From the NCBI RefSeq assembly GCF_047675955.1, contig NC_132910.1:90608923-90672922 (forward strand): a stretch of DNA of 64,000 nucleotides, written 5' to 3'. The notes under the pieces are model-generated. The model was not told where the DNA came from and ran no database searches. It was given only the letters and a program-made list of their open reading frames with translations. This document shows, one piece after another, positions 1 through 11,955 of the stretch. The DNA comes from Chlorocebus sabaeus. Its lineage: Eukaryota; Chordata; Mammalia; Primates; Cercopithecidae. Position numbers and translations under genes: made by a program. Each line of letters begins with the position of its first letter. Positions within the stretch are counted from its first letter, which is position 1.

Positions 1-911
1 TGAGCTGCTGTGCCCACCTGCCGCTTTTTAAAAAGAGCCAGAATTGTGCGTGGAATATATGTTCTATTGAGTGGAAATTCTCCTATGAACTTCCATCTAG
101 CTCCTTAGACTAAAACTTTTATGACAAATGTACTGAGTGCCAACTACATGTACAACACTAGGGACTTCGTAGATACAAAAAGGATTAACCTCTGTTGCTG
201 CTTTCAGGGAGTGCATGCTATCTCTTCCAATGCCTGCTGTCCCTTCTTCTGCTCCCTTAGACATGCACAGGCTGCAGGCACATCCTTTACTTTCCCTCCT
301 TTCCTCTACAGAATGTTATGCCCTTTGACTAGAATTCATTTATTCAATTGACAAACATTCATTATAAAAGGTGAGTTAAGCCTAAAAGATGGAGTAGGAA
401 TTAGCCAAGGAAAGCAGTCACTATGTGGAGGAGGGCTGACCAGGTAAGAAGAAATGCCAGCCAGTGGCATAGGTGAGAAACTCCACAGGAAGTAAGTAGA
501 GAACTAGAAGTAGTTTGTGGTTACAAAAGCACACAGAGAAAGGGAGAAGCTGGTGAGGCCACAGGCCAAGGAGTGTTTTATGTGAGATATTTGCATTAAT
601 TTCTCTCCTTCCCCAACCATTGGACCCTACAGTCACATAACCCTGTACCCCCTAACCCACTGGCTAGTCAACAGGTCAATAATTATAACTGAAAGGGGCA
701 GAGGAGAAACACAAACATGGCAGAACATTAGACTAAAGATCTGTCCATGGGATCTTCGGAGTGCCAGAGCAGCCATGGTTCCTGGCCCTTTTGAGGCTCA
801 AACTATTCAACATTTCAAAATACCTGAGGTCTGCAGGAATCTTGCCATTAAATCCCCCCTTTCTTTTTTGCCTTAAGTTAATTTGAAGTGAATGTTTATT
901 TGCAACCAGAA

Positions 912-1072
912 GTTTTTTTTTTGAGACAGAATATCTGCGTGTCACCCAGGCTGGAGTGCAGGGGTGCTATCTTGGCTCACTGCAACCTCCACTTCCCAGG
1001 TTCAAGTGGTTCTTGTGCCTCAGCCTCCTGAGTAGCTGGGACTACAGGCATGTACCACCACACCCAGCTAAA
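912..1072 (-). mobile_element. Truncated Alu (right arm only)
   Basis: A poly-T followed by reverse-complement Alu right-arm sequence, stopping at the CCAGCTA region. The direct repeat GCAACCAGAA lies on both sides (902-911 and 1073-1082), so it is a 5'-truncated insertion rather than a deletion remnant. Confidence 0.85.
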
Positions 1073-1127
1073 GCAACCAGAAATTCTAAAAAAATAATAA
1101 TTCCTTTGAGAATTCTCACTCTCAACA

Positions 1128-1296
1128 TTTTTTTTTTTTTAAGACAGGGTATCACTCCTGTCGCCCAGGCTGGAGTGCAGTGCACTCAGCTCACTCCAGC
1201 CTTGACTTCCTGAGCTCAGGCGATCCTCCCACCTCTGTCTCCCAAGTAGCTGAGATTACGGGCACATGCCACAATGTCCAGCTAATACATACATAC

Positions 1297-1354
<58 letters not shown>

Positions 1355-1490
1355 TTTTTTTTTTTTTTTTTGTAGAGACAGGATCTTACCATGCTACCCA
1401 GGCTGATCTTGAACTTCTGGGCTCAAGTGATCCATCCGGCTCAGCCTCCCAAAGTGCTAGGATTACAGCTGTGAGCCACCAGGCCCGGCC
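1128..1490 (-). mobile_element. AluJ-like element with internal TA/TG microsatellite
   Basis: Full-length reverse-oriented Alu ending in GGCCCGGCC. Its sequence is diverged and J-like. The middle A-rich linker has grown into a (TA)n(TG)n(TA)n microsatellite at about 1285-1360. Confidence 0.85.
1285..1360. repeat. (TA)n(TG)n(TA)n microsatellite inside an Alu
   Basis: Alternating TA, then about 16 TG dinucleotides, then TA again, followed by a T run. It sits in the position of the Alu mid-element A-rich linker. Confidence 0.9.
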
Positions 1491-1889
1491 TACTGTTTCT
1501 TATTTATAGCAAGAAGAATGTAATAACAACAACTTTCATTACGGTGTTTTATGGTAGGTGCTAATATCCACATTTGGTAATGAGGAAACAGGTTCTGAAA
1601 AAATAAATAACTTGCCCAAGGATATATAGTAAATGTTAGAGCTAGGTCTCAGATTAGGTGATTCTTAAATTCAGGCACCTGCCACTAAAAATGCTGCTAC
1701 TTCTGAAGTTTTAAAGTTGGCATCACCAATTGGGATCCTCCCTTGTTTCAAGTCTCCTCATTTCTAAATATTATAACAGTGTCTCCTTTCAGAACATAGA
1801 TCAAGGGCATAGATATCAGAGTTTGTAGTTCAAAGATTACTACTTCCCTTTTTTTTAAATAAACTTTTCATTTTGGAGTAATTTCAAAT

Positions 1890-2555
1890 ACATGACATGC
1901 ATCACATAATGAAGGGGATACGTTCTGAGAAATGTGTCGTGAGGCGAGTTGGTCATTAAGCAAACTGATATCAGAGAGTGTACTCACACAAACCTAGATG
2001 GTATAGCCAACTACAAACCTAAGCTATTAATAAATGGTACAGCCTATTGCTCCCAGGCTCCAAACCGGTATAGCATGTTACTACAGGGAATACCGTAGAC
2101 AACAGTAACCTAATGGGAAGGATTTGTGTATCTAAACATTTCTATATGTAGAAAAGATACAGTAAAAATATGGTATGATCTTAGCTGAGTTCAGTAGTTT
2201 ATGCCTGTAATCCCAGCACTATGAGAGTCTGAGGCAGGAAGATTGCTTGAGGCCAGGATTTTGAGACCAGCCTGAGCAATACAGCAATACCCTGTTTCTA
2301 CAAAAAAATTAAAAATATTTAGCTGGGCATTGTGGTGCATGCCTATAGTCTTCACTACTGGGGAGGCTGAGGCAGGAGAATTGCTTGAGCCCAGGAGCTC
2401 AAGGCTGCGGTGGGCTATGATAACACCAGTCCACTCCAGTCTGGGCAACAGAGTGAAATCCTGTCCCTTAAAAAATAAAATGAAAATAAAAACAAAAATA
2501 TGGCATAATCTTATGGTACCACAGTTATTATGGGCCCATGACTGTATATAGAAAA
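1890..2555. mobile_element. Old MER-type repeat split by an Alu
   Basis: The flanks at about 1890-2182 and 2496-2555 look like parts of one old interspersed repeat (text around ATACGTTCTGAGAAATG and GTATCTAAACAT is a pattern I associate with primate MER sequences). The family name is uncertain. The Alu interrupts it with a diverged direct repeat, AAAATATGGTATGATCTTA against AAAATATGGCATAATCTTA. Confidence 0.55.
2183..2495 (+). mobile_element. AluJ-like element
   Basis: Forward-oriented two-arm Alu with a degenerate A-rich tail at 2468-2495, heavily diverged. It is inserted in the MER-type repeat with an imperfect target-site duplication. Confidence 0.85.
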
Positions 2556-3083
2556 GTTGCAAAGAAAGCACAGAGCATCCTCACTGTTCCTCCTAATGTT
2601 AACTTCTTACAGTGCATGGTACATTTGTCAAAATTAAGAAACCAACACAGATACATTACTATGTACTAAACTCTAGACTTTATTTAGATTTCACCAGTTT
2701 TTCCACTAACGTCCTTTTTCTCTTCCAGGATCCAATCCAGAATCCCACATTGCATTTAGACTGTCTCCATTTTTAACTTAAAAAAACAAAAAAGACATTT
2801 AAAGCAACCCAAATTGGACCTAAATATAAATGCTAAATTTTTCACTTTTGGACAAGCTTCCTTTGGAGATTCTTCTTCAGATCCCAAATAACTAAATACT
2901 ATTTAAGCCTATTAATGCCTAGATTTATTGTCTTTTCTATTTTTTTCTCCCTATAACCAAACCTGGATCAGAAATACATGCACATATTATTTTCAAGGAA
3001 TCAGACCAATTCAATAGCTTTCTTAAGCTGTGCCACTCAAAATGCAAAATCTTGATTTTTCTTTGTATATTTTCCAGATTTTC

Positions 3084-3372
3084 TTTTTTTTGAGATGGAG
3101 TCTCGCTCTGTGGCTCAGGCTGGAGTGCAGTGGCCGGATCTCAGCTCACTGCAAGCTCCGCCTCCCAGGTTTACACCATTCTCCTGCCTAGCCTCCCGAG
3201 TAGCTGGGACTACAGGCGCCCGCCACCTCGCCCGGCTAGTTTTTTGTATTTTTTAGTACAGACGGGGTTTCACCGTGTTAGCCAGGATGGTCTCGATCTC
3301 CTGACCTCGTGATCCGCCCGTCTCGGTCTCCCAAAGTGCTGGGATTACAGGCTTGAGCCACCGCGCCCGGCC
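3084..3372 (-). mobile_element. AluY, Old World monkey type
   Basis: Nearly intact reverse-oriented AluY. It carries GGCCGGATCTC, CACCTCGCCCGGCTAG and GGCTTGAGCC, variants typical of cercopithecoid AluYR-lineage elements. A target-site duplication of CAGATTTTC is visible on both sides (from 3075 and 3373). Confidence 0.9.
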
Positions 3373-3709
3373 CAGATTTTCTACACTTAGTAATTTTATG
3401 CTCAGAAAAAATGTTTAGTGTGACATGTGTACTTCTAAAAGGAAAATAATACTTTTTTCAAATATGGATTCCATTGGGTTCACTCATACACTGTGCTCCA
3501 TGCAAGATGTCGGGCTCAAGATGCCAACATGCATTTATATTTTCCAGTCACAGCTCAGGCTCAATCAACTTTACAGTTTAGAGATCTACTTGATTTGGTT
3601 CTTTATTATCATAGTACAGTTTTTTGGAGAGATAACCGTTTGAAATCAATTGAATTACTGCTGTCATTTCTTTATTCCCTCACTATATGAGAATTATATA
3701 CCTAGGCCC

Positions 3710-4112
3710 TTTGTCACATGACTTTTCGGTATCTCCCACTAATGTGCATGGTGTAATTTCCCTGCTTGGCCATGTGACTTGCTTTGATCAGTGAAAAGTG
3801 GGTGAAAGTGCCACCATGTCAGTTCCAAGGTGAGGTTTCAAAAGGCATCACAGGTATCTGCTTATACTCTGACACTTCTGTGATCCACTGTGGGAAAATC
3901 TTGCCCCACATTGCCATTGTCCCTTCAGATTAGGTCCCAGAATTAAGACAGAGAGCTGACTCAAACCTGACCAGAAGCCTCAAGTCTGGCCTGGCCCCCT
4001 AAGCCCAGCCTTAGCCAGCTGGAGTACAGCTGCTCGGCAGAGCTGTGGTTGCTGTTGTAAGCCACTGGGGAGGTGCAGTGTCTGTTATACAATAAAACCT
4101 GACTAATACATG
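3710..4112 (+). mobile_element. Old LTR-like segment (MaLR/ERVL type)
   Basis: Noncoding segment ending in GTAAGCCACTGGGGAGG ... CCTGACTAATAC, which resembles the 3' end of ancient MaLR/ERVL LTRs, including an AATAAAA signal near 4091. No coding retroviral sequence is attached. The family is uncertain. Confidence 0.5.
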
Positions 4113-4219
4113 ATTAAAGAGAACTACACAGAAAGGAAAAGAAAAGAAGCTTCTCTCAAATCAGCCCTAACAACCTGCTTTGGAATTGGAGCAACCCATC
4201 TGAAGCAGATTCAACTTAC

Positions 4220-4409
4220 TTCCAGGCATCAGCTCAAAGTGAGGCCTCCCTTCTTCAGTGGACATAAGGGTGGCCAGTTTGCCTTCTATCATCTCTCCAT
4301 CAATAAATTTCCCATACAGTGCAGTCCTCTCATCAGGGTACACATAGGCTATCTTCTCTCCAGTCATCTCCCCATCTTCATTCACTTCTCCTACAAGGCT
4401 TCCTCCATC
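4220..4409 (-). CDS. SETD7: SETD7 coding exon 4 (residues 125-187 plus first base of codon 188)
   Basis: The exon encodes 63 residues starting DGGSLVGEVNEDG and ending GRPHFELMPG, plus one base of the next codon. It follows the acceptor CCCATCAG (AG at 4411-4410) and ends at the donor GTAAGT (from 4219), the best match to consensus among the four donors here. It joins exon 3 in phase 0. The protein has MORN-like beta-hairpin motifs (LVGEV near residue 129, LYGKF near residue 155) that finish the N-terminal MORN region and lead towards the catalytic SET domain. The residues that bind S-adenosylmethionine and lysine lie in later exons outside the window. SETD7 mono-methylates lysine on histone H3 (K4) and on non-histone proteins such as p53. 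I see no frameshift or stop, and the residues match the human protein as I remember it. Confidence 0.97.
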
Positions 4410-5908
4410 CTGATGGGAGAAACCAAAAACCAGAAAATATTATATATAGTATGTCTAGGACATGAGTTCCAAGAAATTCCTCTTCTGCACTTCCATTATT
4501 AATATAGCACCAGTAGGGATAATAACAGTTTAGGAACCTGAGCTTTTCACCTGGGTAAGAAAAACATGATGCACAGCTCCTCATCCAGCTCCATACAAAT
4601 ATACTGCTAGAAAGTCATATGCATATGGGACATGTATGCCTGATTTAGAGAGTGGTAGACTCCGTTGCAGTCTGTAATCCGGACCAAGTTACTGATACTC
4701 TATCTTAGTTTGCTATCTAAGAAACAAATAATGTTTCTTTGATATTTATAACATCAATTACCAACATTTACAGGAAATGTAACTAAGTGTTATTTTTGGC
4801 CAAAATCAAATATGATGATCTTTAGCAAGACACTCCTACCCACTATTCATATGATCTCCCTTCTCGATGTTAAATTTTGGATTTCTAGTGTGTTAGGAAA
4901 ATCTTCAGTTCAAATGTACTTAAGAATTAATTTAGTGTACATGAGTAAAGAGAGCTGTCTGCTCGTTTTCAGCGACAAACAAAAGGATGTCTGGACACTG
5001 CCTTTCTGAGACTCCTATACCATCATATTTTTTGGAATTAGAAGGAAAAGTGAAAAAAGATCAACTAAATCCCACTCCCATCTCAATTCTTTCTTCCCAC
5101 TCGATTTCCTGCTCCCTCTCACCTCCTTTCAGCAGAGGAGCCCACTGAGCTTCGTGCTTAACTCTTTCATTTATTTCATGCCTAAGGGTCATTGAGTACT
5201 TTAGGGCATTGAATACTTTAGAGGCTATCATATAATTCTGTATCTTGATAAGTGGTAGGGACACAGTAGGTGATTCATAAACGCTTTTAAATTGGACTGG
5301 GTTACCAAAAAGTAATGAATAATTTAAGCTAGGATGCCAGAGATGTTTCTTTCCTTCTTCTTTTTTTTTTTTTTTCCCATCCAGAAGGTCCTCATGGTAT
5401 AACTTTGAAAATTTAAGACCTTTGTGAGTTTGATATAACAATAGTAATGCCATGACATCTTTTAAAAGCATGGTTAATTTCTCCAACTTGAGGATCTAGG
5501 AACAGCTTGCTACTCAAAGTCAGTGATGTAGGATGACTTTTGAGTGATCCCAAATGCTGCCTTTTTTTTGCCTTCTAGGAAAAGAGCTGTAAATTAAAAA
5601 ATGAATCGCGGCACTTACACAGAAAGAAAAATACTTAGAAGCATTTTTAATGGATAGAAAGTGCACTAGGGATAGTCATTGCTCTTTCTTCAAGTTAATT
5701 CTTAATAATTGAGAATACATGGAGATGGTACTTTCTGCAATGTCTGCCTTCAGGCTTTTAGTGATGATTATTGAATGGAAGGGTATAAGAGCATTTGTGC
5801 TTCTTATACTCTAGGCCTAACATAAGCCACCATTACTCTTTATTTAAAACAGAAGTCTGTCTTTCCAGGGTCTCACATCTTTCCCCTTAAATGTGTTTTA
5901 TTTTATTT

Positions 5909-6213
5909 TATTTATTTATTTATTTATTTATTTTGAGATGGAGTCTTGCTTTGTCGCCCAGGCTGGAGTACAGTGGCACGATCTTGGCTCACTACAAGCT
6001 CCGCCTCCTGGATTCACGCCATTCTCCTGCCTCAGCCTCCCGAGTAGCTGGGACTACAGGCGCCCACCACCATGCCTGGCTAAATTTTTATATTTTTAGT
6101 AGACGGGGTTTCACCGTGTTAGCCAGGGTGGTCTCGATCTCCTGACTTCGGGATCCGCCCGCCTCGGTCTCCCAAAGTGCTGGGATTACAGGCGTGAGCC
6201 ACCGCACCCGGCC
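5909..6213 (-). mobile_element. AluY-like element with TTTA tail
   Basis: Reverse-oriented full-length Alu preceded by (TTTA)n at 5909-5933, the evolved poly-A tail. It has GGCGTGAGCC and lacks the monkey-specific variants, so it is probably an older AluY. Confidence 0.88.
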
Positions 6214-7310
6214 CCTTACACATTTAAATTTCTGGTTTCAGAGGGAGTGAATTTATTTGTCCAGAATGATAAAGCGGAAATTCTTCTTTCATTTCCAAAA
6301 GGAGTTATACATTTTTAATTAAACACCTCATATGAAAAACTTTCTCAAGGTACAGTTTTGAAAGAAATATGCTGTTCTTAGAGTGAGCTGACAAATACGG
6401 ACTGCAGAGAAAATCATCACATTTTTCTCCCCTTGTTCCTACTTTGGCCTGTTACAAAAATTTCCTCCTCTGCTGTATCAGGTATCAGGGAGTGTGGGGG
6501 AAGAAAAGGCTGCTTTTCTCCTCTGCTCACTGGCTCCTCCTCGTCAGGGGAGAAATTGTTCATTTGACTGGTGAGCAGCCAGGGTCTGATACCTACTGAC
6601 ACCCATTTCTCTACTGGGTAGGGGTTAAGAGGACAAAGGCTGCTTTTTTGCTCACCAATGCTCCTTACTACAGCAGAGTCTTTGAGATTTGATAAGATAA
6701 TTAAAGCTAAAGGTTAAAATGTAGCTATGTATTTGGTTTTCAAAATGCAACCACATTGAGCGAGCCCAATTCATTCACCAATCTTGGCGCATCTTTGATC
6801 CCATCAGGGGACTTTAACTGACAATGTCACAAGTAAAATGACAGGTAGTAGGAGAATCTGGTAATCCAACGCTTTGCTTCTTTCCTATCCTCATCTCTAT
6901 GTAGAGAGTTCCACTTCTCCTGACTTCAAGATGCACTGTCACATCAGCAGTGCCCCAGCACTGGGCAGCAAGATGCATACCCCGGCTACTCACGAGGCCA
7001 GGTTTCAGTCCTCCTACACTAGGCAGCACGTCCACCACTTTTGATCTTTCTGCTTCTCTTCTCCTAAGCAGTACATGTTACAATTGATCTATCACAGATC
7101 CTACCAAGAGGATATTTAAATGCTTTAGCAATTCTTAGAAAATGTTTTACAACATTATTTTCTTATGCCCTATTCCTAGATTATAACTTATTTTTTAAGA
7201 ACAATAATGTGTAAGTGGATTTAACTGGGATTACTTATCTATGTAACTAATCATTTCTTTGTATTAGAACTTTTTCATCATAAGGTTTCAGAGTAAAAAA
7301 TGTATTTCCA

Positions 7311-7606
7311 GCTGGGCGCGGTGGCTCATGCCTGTAATCCTAGCACTTTGGGAGGCCGAGGCAAGGAAATCACCCGAGGTCAGGAGTTTGAGACCAGTGC
7401 CTGGCCAACATGGTGAAATCTCATCTTTACTAAAAATACAAAAAATTAGCCAGGCGTGGTGGCATGTGCCTGTAATCCCAGTTACTTGGGAGGCTGAGGC
7501 AGGAGAATCACTTGAACCCAGGAGGCGGAGGTTGCAGTAAGCCGAGATGGCACCACTGCACTCCAGCCTGGGCAACAGAGTGAGACTCTGTCTCAAAACA
7601 AAAAAA
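7311..7606 (+). mobile_element. AluS-like element
   Basis: Forward full-length Alu with a short A-rich tail. The flanks share an imperfect copy of AAAATGTATTTC, consistent with a target-site duplication. Confidence 0.88.
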
Positions 7607-7658
7607 GTATTTTGACTTAAGTTACGAACAAAATAAAATATTAAGTAAAATATTTTCT

Positions 7659-7974
7659 GGCCAGGTGTGGTGGCTCATGCCTATAATTTCAGCATTTCAG
7701 GAGGCCAAGGCAGGTGGATTGCTTGAGCTCAGGAGTTCGAGACTAGCCTGGGCAATATGGAGAAACCCTGTCCCTAAAAAAAGACCACAAAAATATTAGC
7801 CAGATGTGGTGGCACATGCCTGTAATCCCAACTACTCAGGAGGCTGAGGTGGGAAGATGGCTTGAGTCTGGGAGGTGAAGGTTGTAGTAAGCCAAGATTG
7901 TGGCACTGCACTCCAGCCTGGGCAACAGAGCAAGACCCTGTCTCAATAAATAAAAAATAAAATAAAATAAAAAT
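7659..7974 (+). mobile_element. AluJ-like element
   Basis: Forward full-length Alu, strongly diverged, with a tail expanded to (AATAAA)-like repeats at 7945-7974. It lies 52 bases after another Alu in the same orientation. Confidence 0.85.
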
Positions 7975-8421
7975 AATGTTTTCTAAGGTCTATTTTCTGA
8001 AACATTTTCTGGAAATTCACTAACAGCAGACGGGTCATTTGAAATGCAAATAAAAATTTGAGCATTAATTTCCAACCATGGGTTCTGCCGTATCTTTTTA
8101 CTTTAATAGACTCCAGAAATATCATAAAATGCTATCAAATACTCAAAGGTGAGTTATCTTTAATCACCTTAATTTAAACAATATAAACCATAAAACACCT
8201 TAAAAAGTAGTTAGTGGAATTGTAAAATCAAGTAACAACAGTGCAGTAAGCTCCCCCAAATTAAAAATTGCTGGACTGGTTTTTACATATGAGAAACAGG
8301 GAATAAAACTAATAGCAACAATAAAATTTTCCGCCATCTCCCTCTATGTGCCAAAAGAATTAAAAGCAATGTATTTTGCCTTTATTAGTGATACCATAAA
8401 ACCAATTTGTCCCAATTTGTT

Positions 8422-8435
8422 TTAATCATGATTAA
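8422..8435. other. 14-base perfect palindrome TTAATCATGATTAA
   Basis: A perfect self-complementary sequence in AT-rich unique intron 3 DNA, about 235 bases beyond the exon 3 donor. It contains TAAT homeodomain core sites in both orientations. A regulatory role is only a guess. Confidence 0.35.
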
Positions 8436-8668
8436 TTACTCCTTTCCAAAACAATGCTGAAAAATAATTAATAATGGATTCAAGGGCCAACAATCTAAGC
8501 CAATAGTGAGTAACAGCGAGAGGCCATGCCTCATAAACTCTTGGTGTCAGCTATGGTGACTCTCAGGTTTCACAACTCCCAAGTTCTAACACAGAATACA
8601 TTTTACTCTTCATTGTGAAGAGTCACAATATGTTACTTTCCAGCAGAGTGAACAGTCACACGGCTTAC

Positions 8669-8870
8669 TGGGTAATATATCCAGCACACTCCATGCCGAA
8701 TGTTATCTTTATACTGCCCCTTGAAGATCAGTCTCCCATCTGTGTCGTATTCCTGGGCTGGACCGTTCAGCTCTCCGTCTACATACGTGCCCTGGAGAAC
8801 TCCCCCATCTTCGTAAGTGTAAACTCCCTGGCCCTGCAAGGCATCATCCACATAATAACCCTCCAGGGTG
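8669..8870 (-). CDS. SETD7: SETD7 coding exon 3 (residues 57-124)
   Basis: The exon gives the last base of codon 57 (Ser) and then 67 codons, from TLEGYYVDDALQGQG to GVCWIYYP. The acceptor is CCTCACAG (AG at 8872-8871) and the donor GTAAGC (from 8668). It carries the bulk of the MORN repeats. The recurrent hairpin pattern appears as LEGYYVDDALQGQGVYTYEDG (residues 59-79), LQGTYVDGELNGPAQEYDTDG (82-102) and FKGQYKDNIRHGVCWIYYP (106-124). In SETD7 this antiparallel beta structure packs ahead of the SET domain. The length, 202 bases, is not a multiple of three, so skipping would shift the frame. No disruption seen. Confidence 0.98.
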
Positions 8871-9481
8871 CTGTGAGGAAAGGAAAAACAAAAAGGAATA
8901 GTCAGACCATGACTCGACTGTCTTAGAAGAAAGGATCATATCCAAGGAACTGCATGCCCAGTTGTGTCAGCCCTGACATGGATTCAGTGCAGCCTCCTAA
9001 ATTATCATCGACTGCTAGGGAAAGATGCTTCAGGGACATGGGTAAGACTGAGAAGAAAGATGGAGATTTAATACCTAATCTCACAGTCCCTGGGAATCCT
9101 TTTACTCTGCTGGAGAAAATAGAGAAGAAAAAAGCTACTGATGGAAACTAAGAACAAGTTCACTTGAATATGTTTCCAGGCAATAGAAATTCTGGTGTTA
9201 CCTGTTCCACACACAAACCATTCATGTCTAATTTCCCTCAAGAGTGCTCCAGAATTCACTGGTAGTTCTCAAGGTTCTTTCAGATGGCTTATATACAGTA
9301 ATCTCTAATGATACAAATGTGGCTTAAAGTGTGTGAATGTCTACATATTTGTTTCAAGTCACTAATGTATTATTTATCAGTGATAGCCATAATTGGTAGT
9401 GATACAATACTTCCATCTCCTTGGAAGACATATGGGGATTTATTTAAGTATATCTATGTAGGTATGTATATCTATGTATGT

Positions 9482-9515
9482 ACGTGTGTGTGTGTGTGTG
9501 TGTATACATATACAT
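9482..9515. repeat. (GT)n microsatellite
   Basis: About ten GT dinucleotides within a wider GTAT/TATA-rich stretch (9450-9520), in intron 2. Confidence 0.85.
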
Positions 9516-9900
9516 ACATCCATAATCATGGCCAGCAGGGGCAAGTAAGGTAGACTGCAGGCTCTACCCTGCTAATATCCTGATAGTTTGAGACCCATGG
9601 TCCTACACAAGAAGAAAGCTCACAGGGGTGCTCACAGTGACCTTACCAGTACTTCTCCATCTCTCTCCTTGTAATACACATTTGCAAGTTCAAGAACATG
9701 TTTTCATTCTTAGCCTCTGAAAGGCCCTATGAAATGAAACTAACTTTACCCAAAATTCCCTTTAAGTACTAAAATTTGGAATAAGGAAAGACCAACTCAA
9801 ATTATCTTTAAAATTTAAAATGTAAGAAAATTTTGAAACAAAGATAGCTTGTTTATTTTAACAGAGGCAGGTAGCATTTATTCATTAATTCAACTAGTAA

Positions 9901-10170
9901 ATTTTTTTTTTTTTTTTTTTTTTTGAGATAGGATCTTGCTCTATCACCCAGGCTGGAGTGCAGTGGCATGATCAAGGCTCACTGCAGCCTTGAGCTCCTG
10001 GGGCTTAAGTCATCCTCCCACCTCAGCCTCCCAAGTAGCTGGGACCACAGGTATGCGCCACCACACCTGGCTAATTTTTGTATTTTTTGTAGAGATGAAG
10101 TTTTGTCATGTTACATAGGCTGGTCTTGAACTCCTGGGCTCAAGGGATCCACCTACCTCGGCCTCCCAGC
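9901..10170 (-). mobile_element. AluJ-like element, 5' truncated
   Basis: Reverse-oriented, with a long poly-T at 9901-9924 and the last bases of the 5' arm missing (it stops at GCCTCCCAG). The direct repeat CAACTAGT flanks it. Confidence 0.85.
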
Positions 10171-10744
10171 CACAACTAGTCAACATCTATAGTGTGCCTT
10201 CTCAGTAGCAAGCATTGTGTGAGGCTCTAGAGGAGATAAGGAACAAAACAAACACAATGGTATAGGACAGACTGGCAAGACACACTGTGAACTGGAGCAG
10301 ATGGGATGCAAAGAGGGCCATGAGGACTTAAGTGGCTGCACCTGACTCTGCCTGGTAAAGTCTTGACTTATTTCAATGCATAACCGAGAATGATCTATAA
10401 TTATTAAATGAAAAGCACATTCTAAACAATGATAGCTTCTGGTTAAAAGGTAATTACACTATTTGTAGTCTCCCAAGGAGATAAATAGTTTTCTTTCAGT
10501 TTTATTTGTACTATCAATGACAAATAGGCTTCCTAAATTCATGAAGAGAATAAAGTACACTTTAGCATAGCTTTTGCATAAATAATCAAAATTCTAAAAC
10601 AGTGAGGTTGGAAGTAATGAGATTCAACTGTCATTAGACTCCCACAATTAAAAAAAAAATCCTTGGTGAAGAGTACTAATCAAGTGACATAATGATGTAA
10701 TTTATGTAGTGCAAGAAACTATTTATTCATTTATCTTCATTTTT

Positions 10745-10939
10745 AGGATTGCCAGTTATGATACAGGATTCCCAGCTAAGTCTGAATTTCAGATAAACAA
10801 CAAATAATTTTTTAGTTTATGTATGTTCCAAACAGTGAATGGGACATAATTATACTTACATTTTTTTGTTGAGCAAATTCCAATTTAACTGGGTGTCCTG
10901 GATTTAACTAGATTTTTATTTGCTCATCCTGGCAACCCT
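10745..10939. mobile_element. Small nonautonomous DNA transposon (MITE-like)
   Basis: The segment begins AGGATTGCCAG and ends CTGGCAACCCT; these ends are inverted repeats matching at 10 of 11 bases. The inverted similarity continues inward (CAGGATTCCCAGCTAAA near 10761 against the reverse complement of TTTAACTGGGTGTCCTG near 10887). A TA dinucleotide sits at each boundary, as in Tc1/mariner insertions. No transposase is present, and I cannot name the family. Confidence 0.55.
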
Positions 10940-11474
10940 ATTGACTTTGGATTCTCAGCAGTATTCAAAATGTTCCTGTGTGAGTTTGGGTAGAATTACT
11001 TCCTGACAGACTAGTCTGCCAATATTTCTCAGGGTTATGATCAAATCTACAAGACATAAGTCTTGCAAATCAGACAAAAAATAATATGGACTTGCAGACA
11101 TTTCCCCCAACTGTATTCAGTGGCTTGTCCTAACCTCCCTTACCCGTGGAGCCCATCTTCATGTATCTATCAGAGTAAGAAGAACAAACTGCTATTTCCC
11201 TCTTAGCCCAACTGACTCAAGGTACACAAATGCAAATTCTTAAGGCATTGGAAAGCAAATCTTACTGCTTTATTGTTTCAGCCATCTGCCTGAGGCCACA
11301 GCTTAGCTTGCTTGGCAACTTTTAATAGTAACTTGGATGAAATCTGAGGACAAAGGGGGGCATATGAAACACATAAACTGGGTTCTTCAGGGTAAAAAAA
11401 AGTGATGTCTTTAAAATCCTCTGTCATTGAGGAAATAAAATATACGTTTCTTAGACTGGCATTCAAGGCACTAC

Positions 11475-11706
11475 CTTTCTCTCTAACTGCTCTTTCCAGA
11501 GGAGGCTGGCAAACTATGGTCTGCTGACTGTTTTTGTAAATAAAGTTTACTGGAACAAAGCCATGCATATTCCTTTCTACATCGTCTATGGCTGCTTTCA
11601 TACTACAAGAGCAGTGTTGAATTGCTGCAGCAGAAACCGTATGTGGCCTACAGAGCCTCGATTTTACTCTCACCACATACATAAAAAGTTTGCTTATCTC
11701 TGCTCT
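11475..11706. mobile_element. hAT-type DNA transposon fragment
   Basis: The sequence contains GCAAACTATGGTCTGCTGAC, TAAAGTTTACTGGAACAAAG, GTCTATGGCTGCTTTCA and AAGTTTGCTTATCTCTGCTC. I recognise this as a common old nonautonomous primate DNA repeat with AGCAAACT-type ends. An open frame crossing it is incidental. Confidence 0.6.
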
Positions 11707-11955
11707 AAAAAGCTCTGCTCATATTGAAAGTTTACTCACTGACCTTTATATAGCTTAGCTTCCACACTCTATTTTTCCTTGCTTTCCATAAAACATATGT
11801 GAGGAAACGTTTAAAATCCTTAAGGACAGCCAGGGGGAAAAAAAAGTTATGACTTTTTTTTCTTTTCTTTTTTCTTCATTGAAAACAAAAATAATTGTGG
11901 GCTAATAATGACTATTCTGAAATTTCTGGCATTTTTCTATCAAAAAAGAAAAAAG

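Larger units (their letters stand above)
1..4219 (-). other. SETD7: SETD7 intron 4 (partial, continues beyond the window start)
   Basis: This is the 5' part of the intron that follows coding exon 4. It begins with a strong donor (GTAAGT, reading down from 4219) and its acceptor lies outside the window. It holds two Alu fragments at 912-1490, an old MER-type repeat interrupted by an Alu (about 1890-2555), a young AluY (3084-3372) and an old LTR-like segment (3710-4112). Bases 1-911, 1491-1890 and 2556-3083 show no gene; 1545-1680 resembles a reverse-oriented MIR and 2600-2780 may be old LINE sequence. Confidence 0.85.
4410..8668 (-). other. SETD7: SETD7 intron 3
   Basis: The intron runs from the donor GTAAGC (reading down from 8668) to the acceptor CATCAG at 4410. 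It contains AluY (5909-6213) and two tandem Alus (7311-7606 and 7659-7974). The stretches 4410-5908, 6214-7310 and 7975-8668 look unique. I saw no gene in them; open frames there are short and unlike known proteins. Confidence 0.93.
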
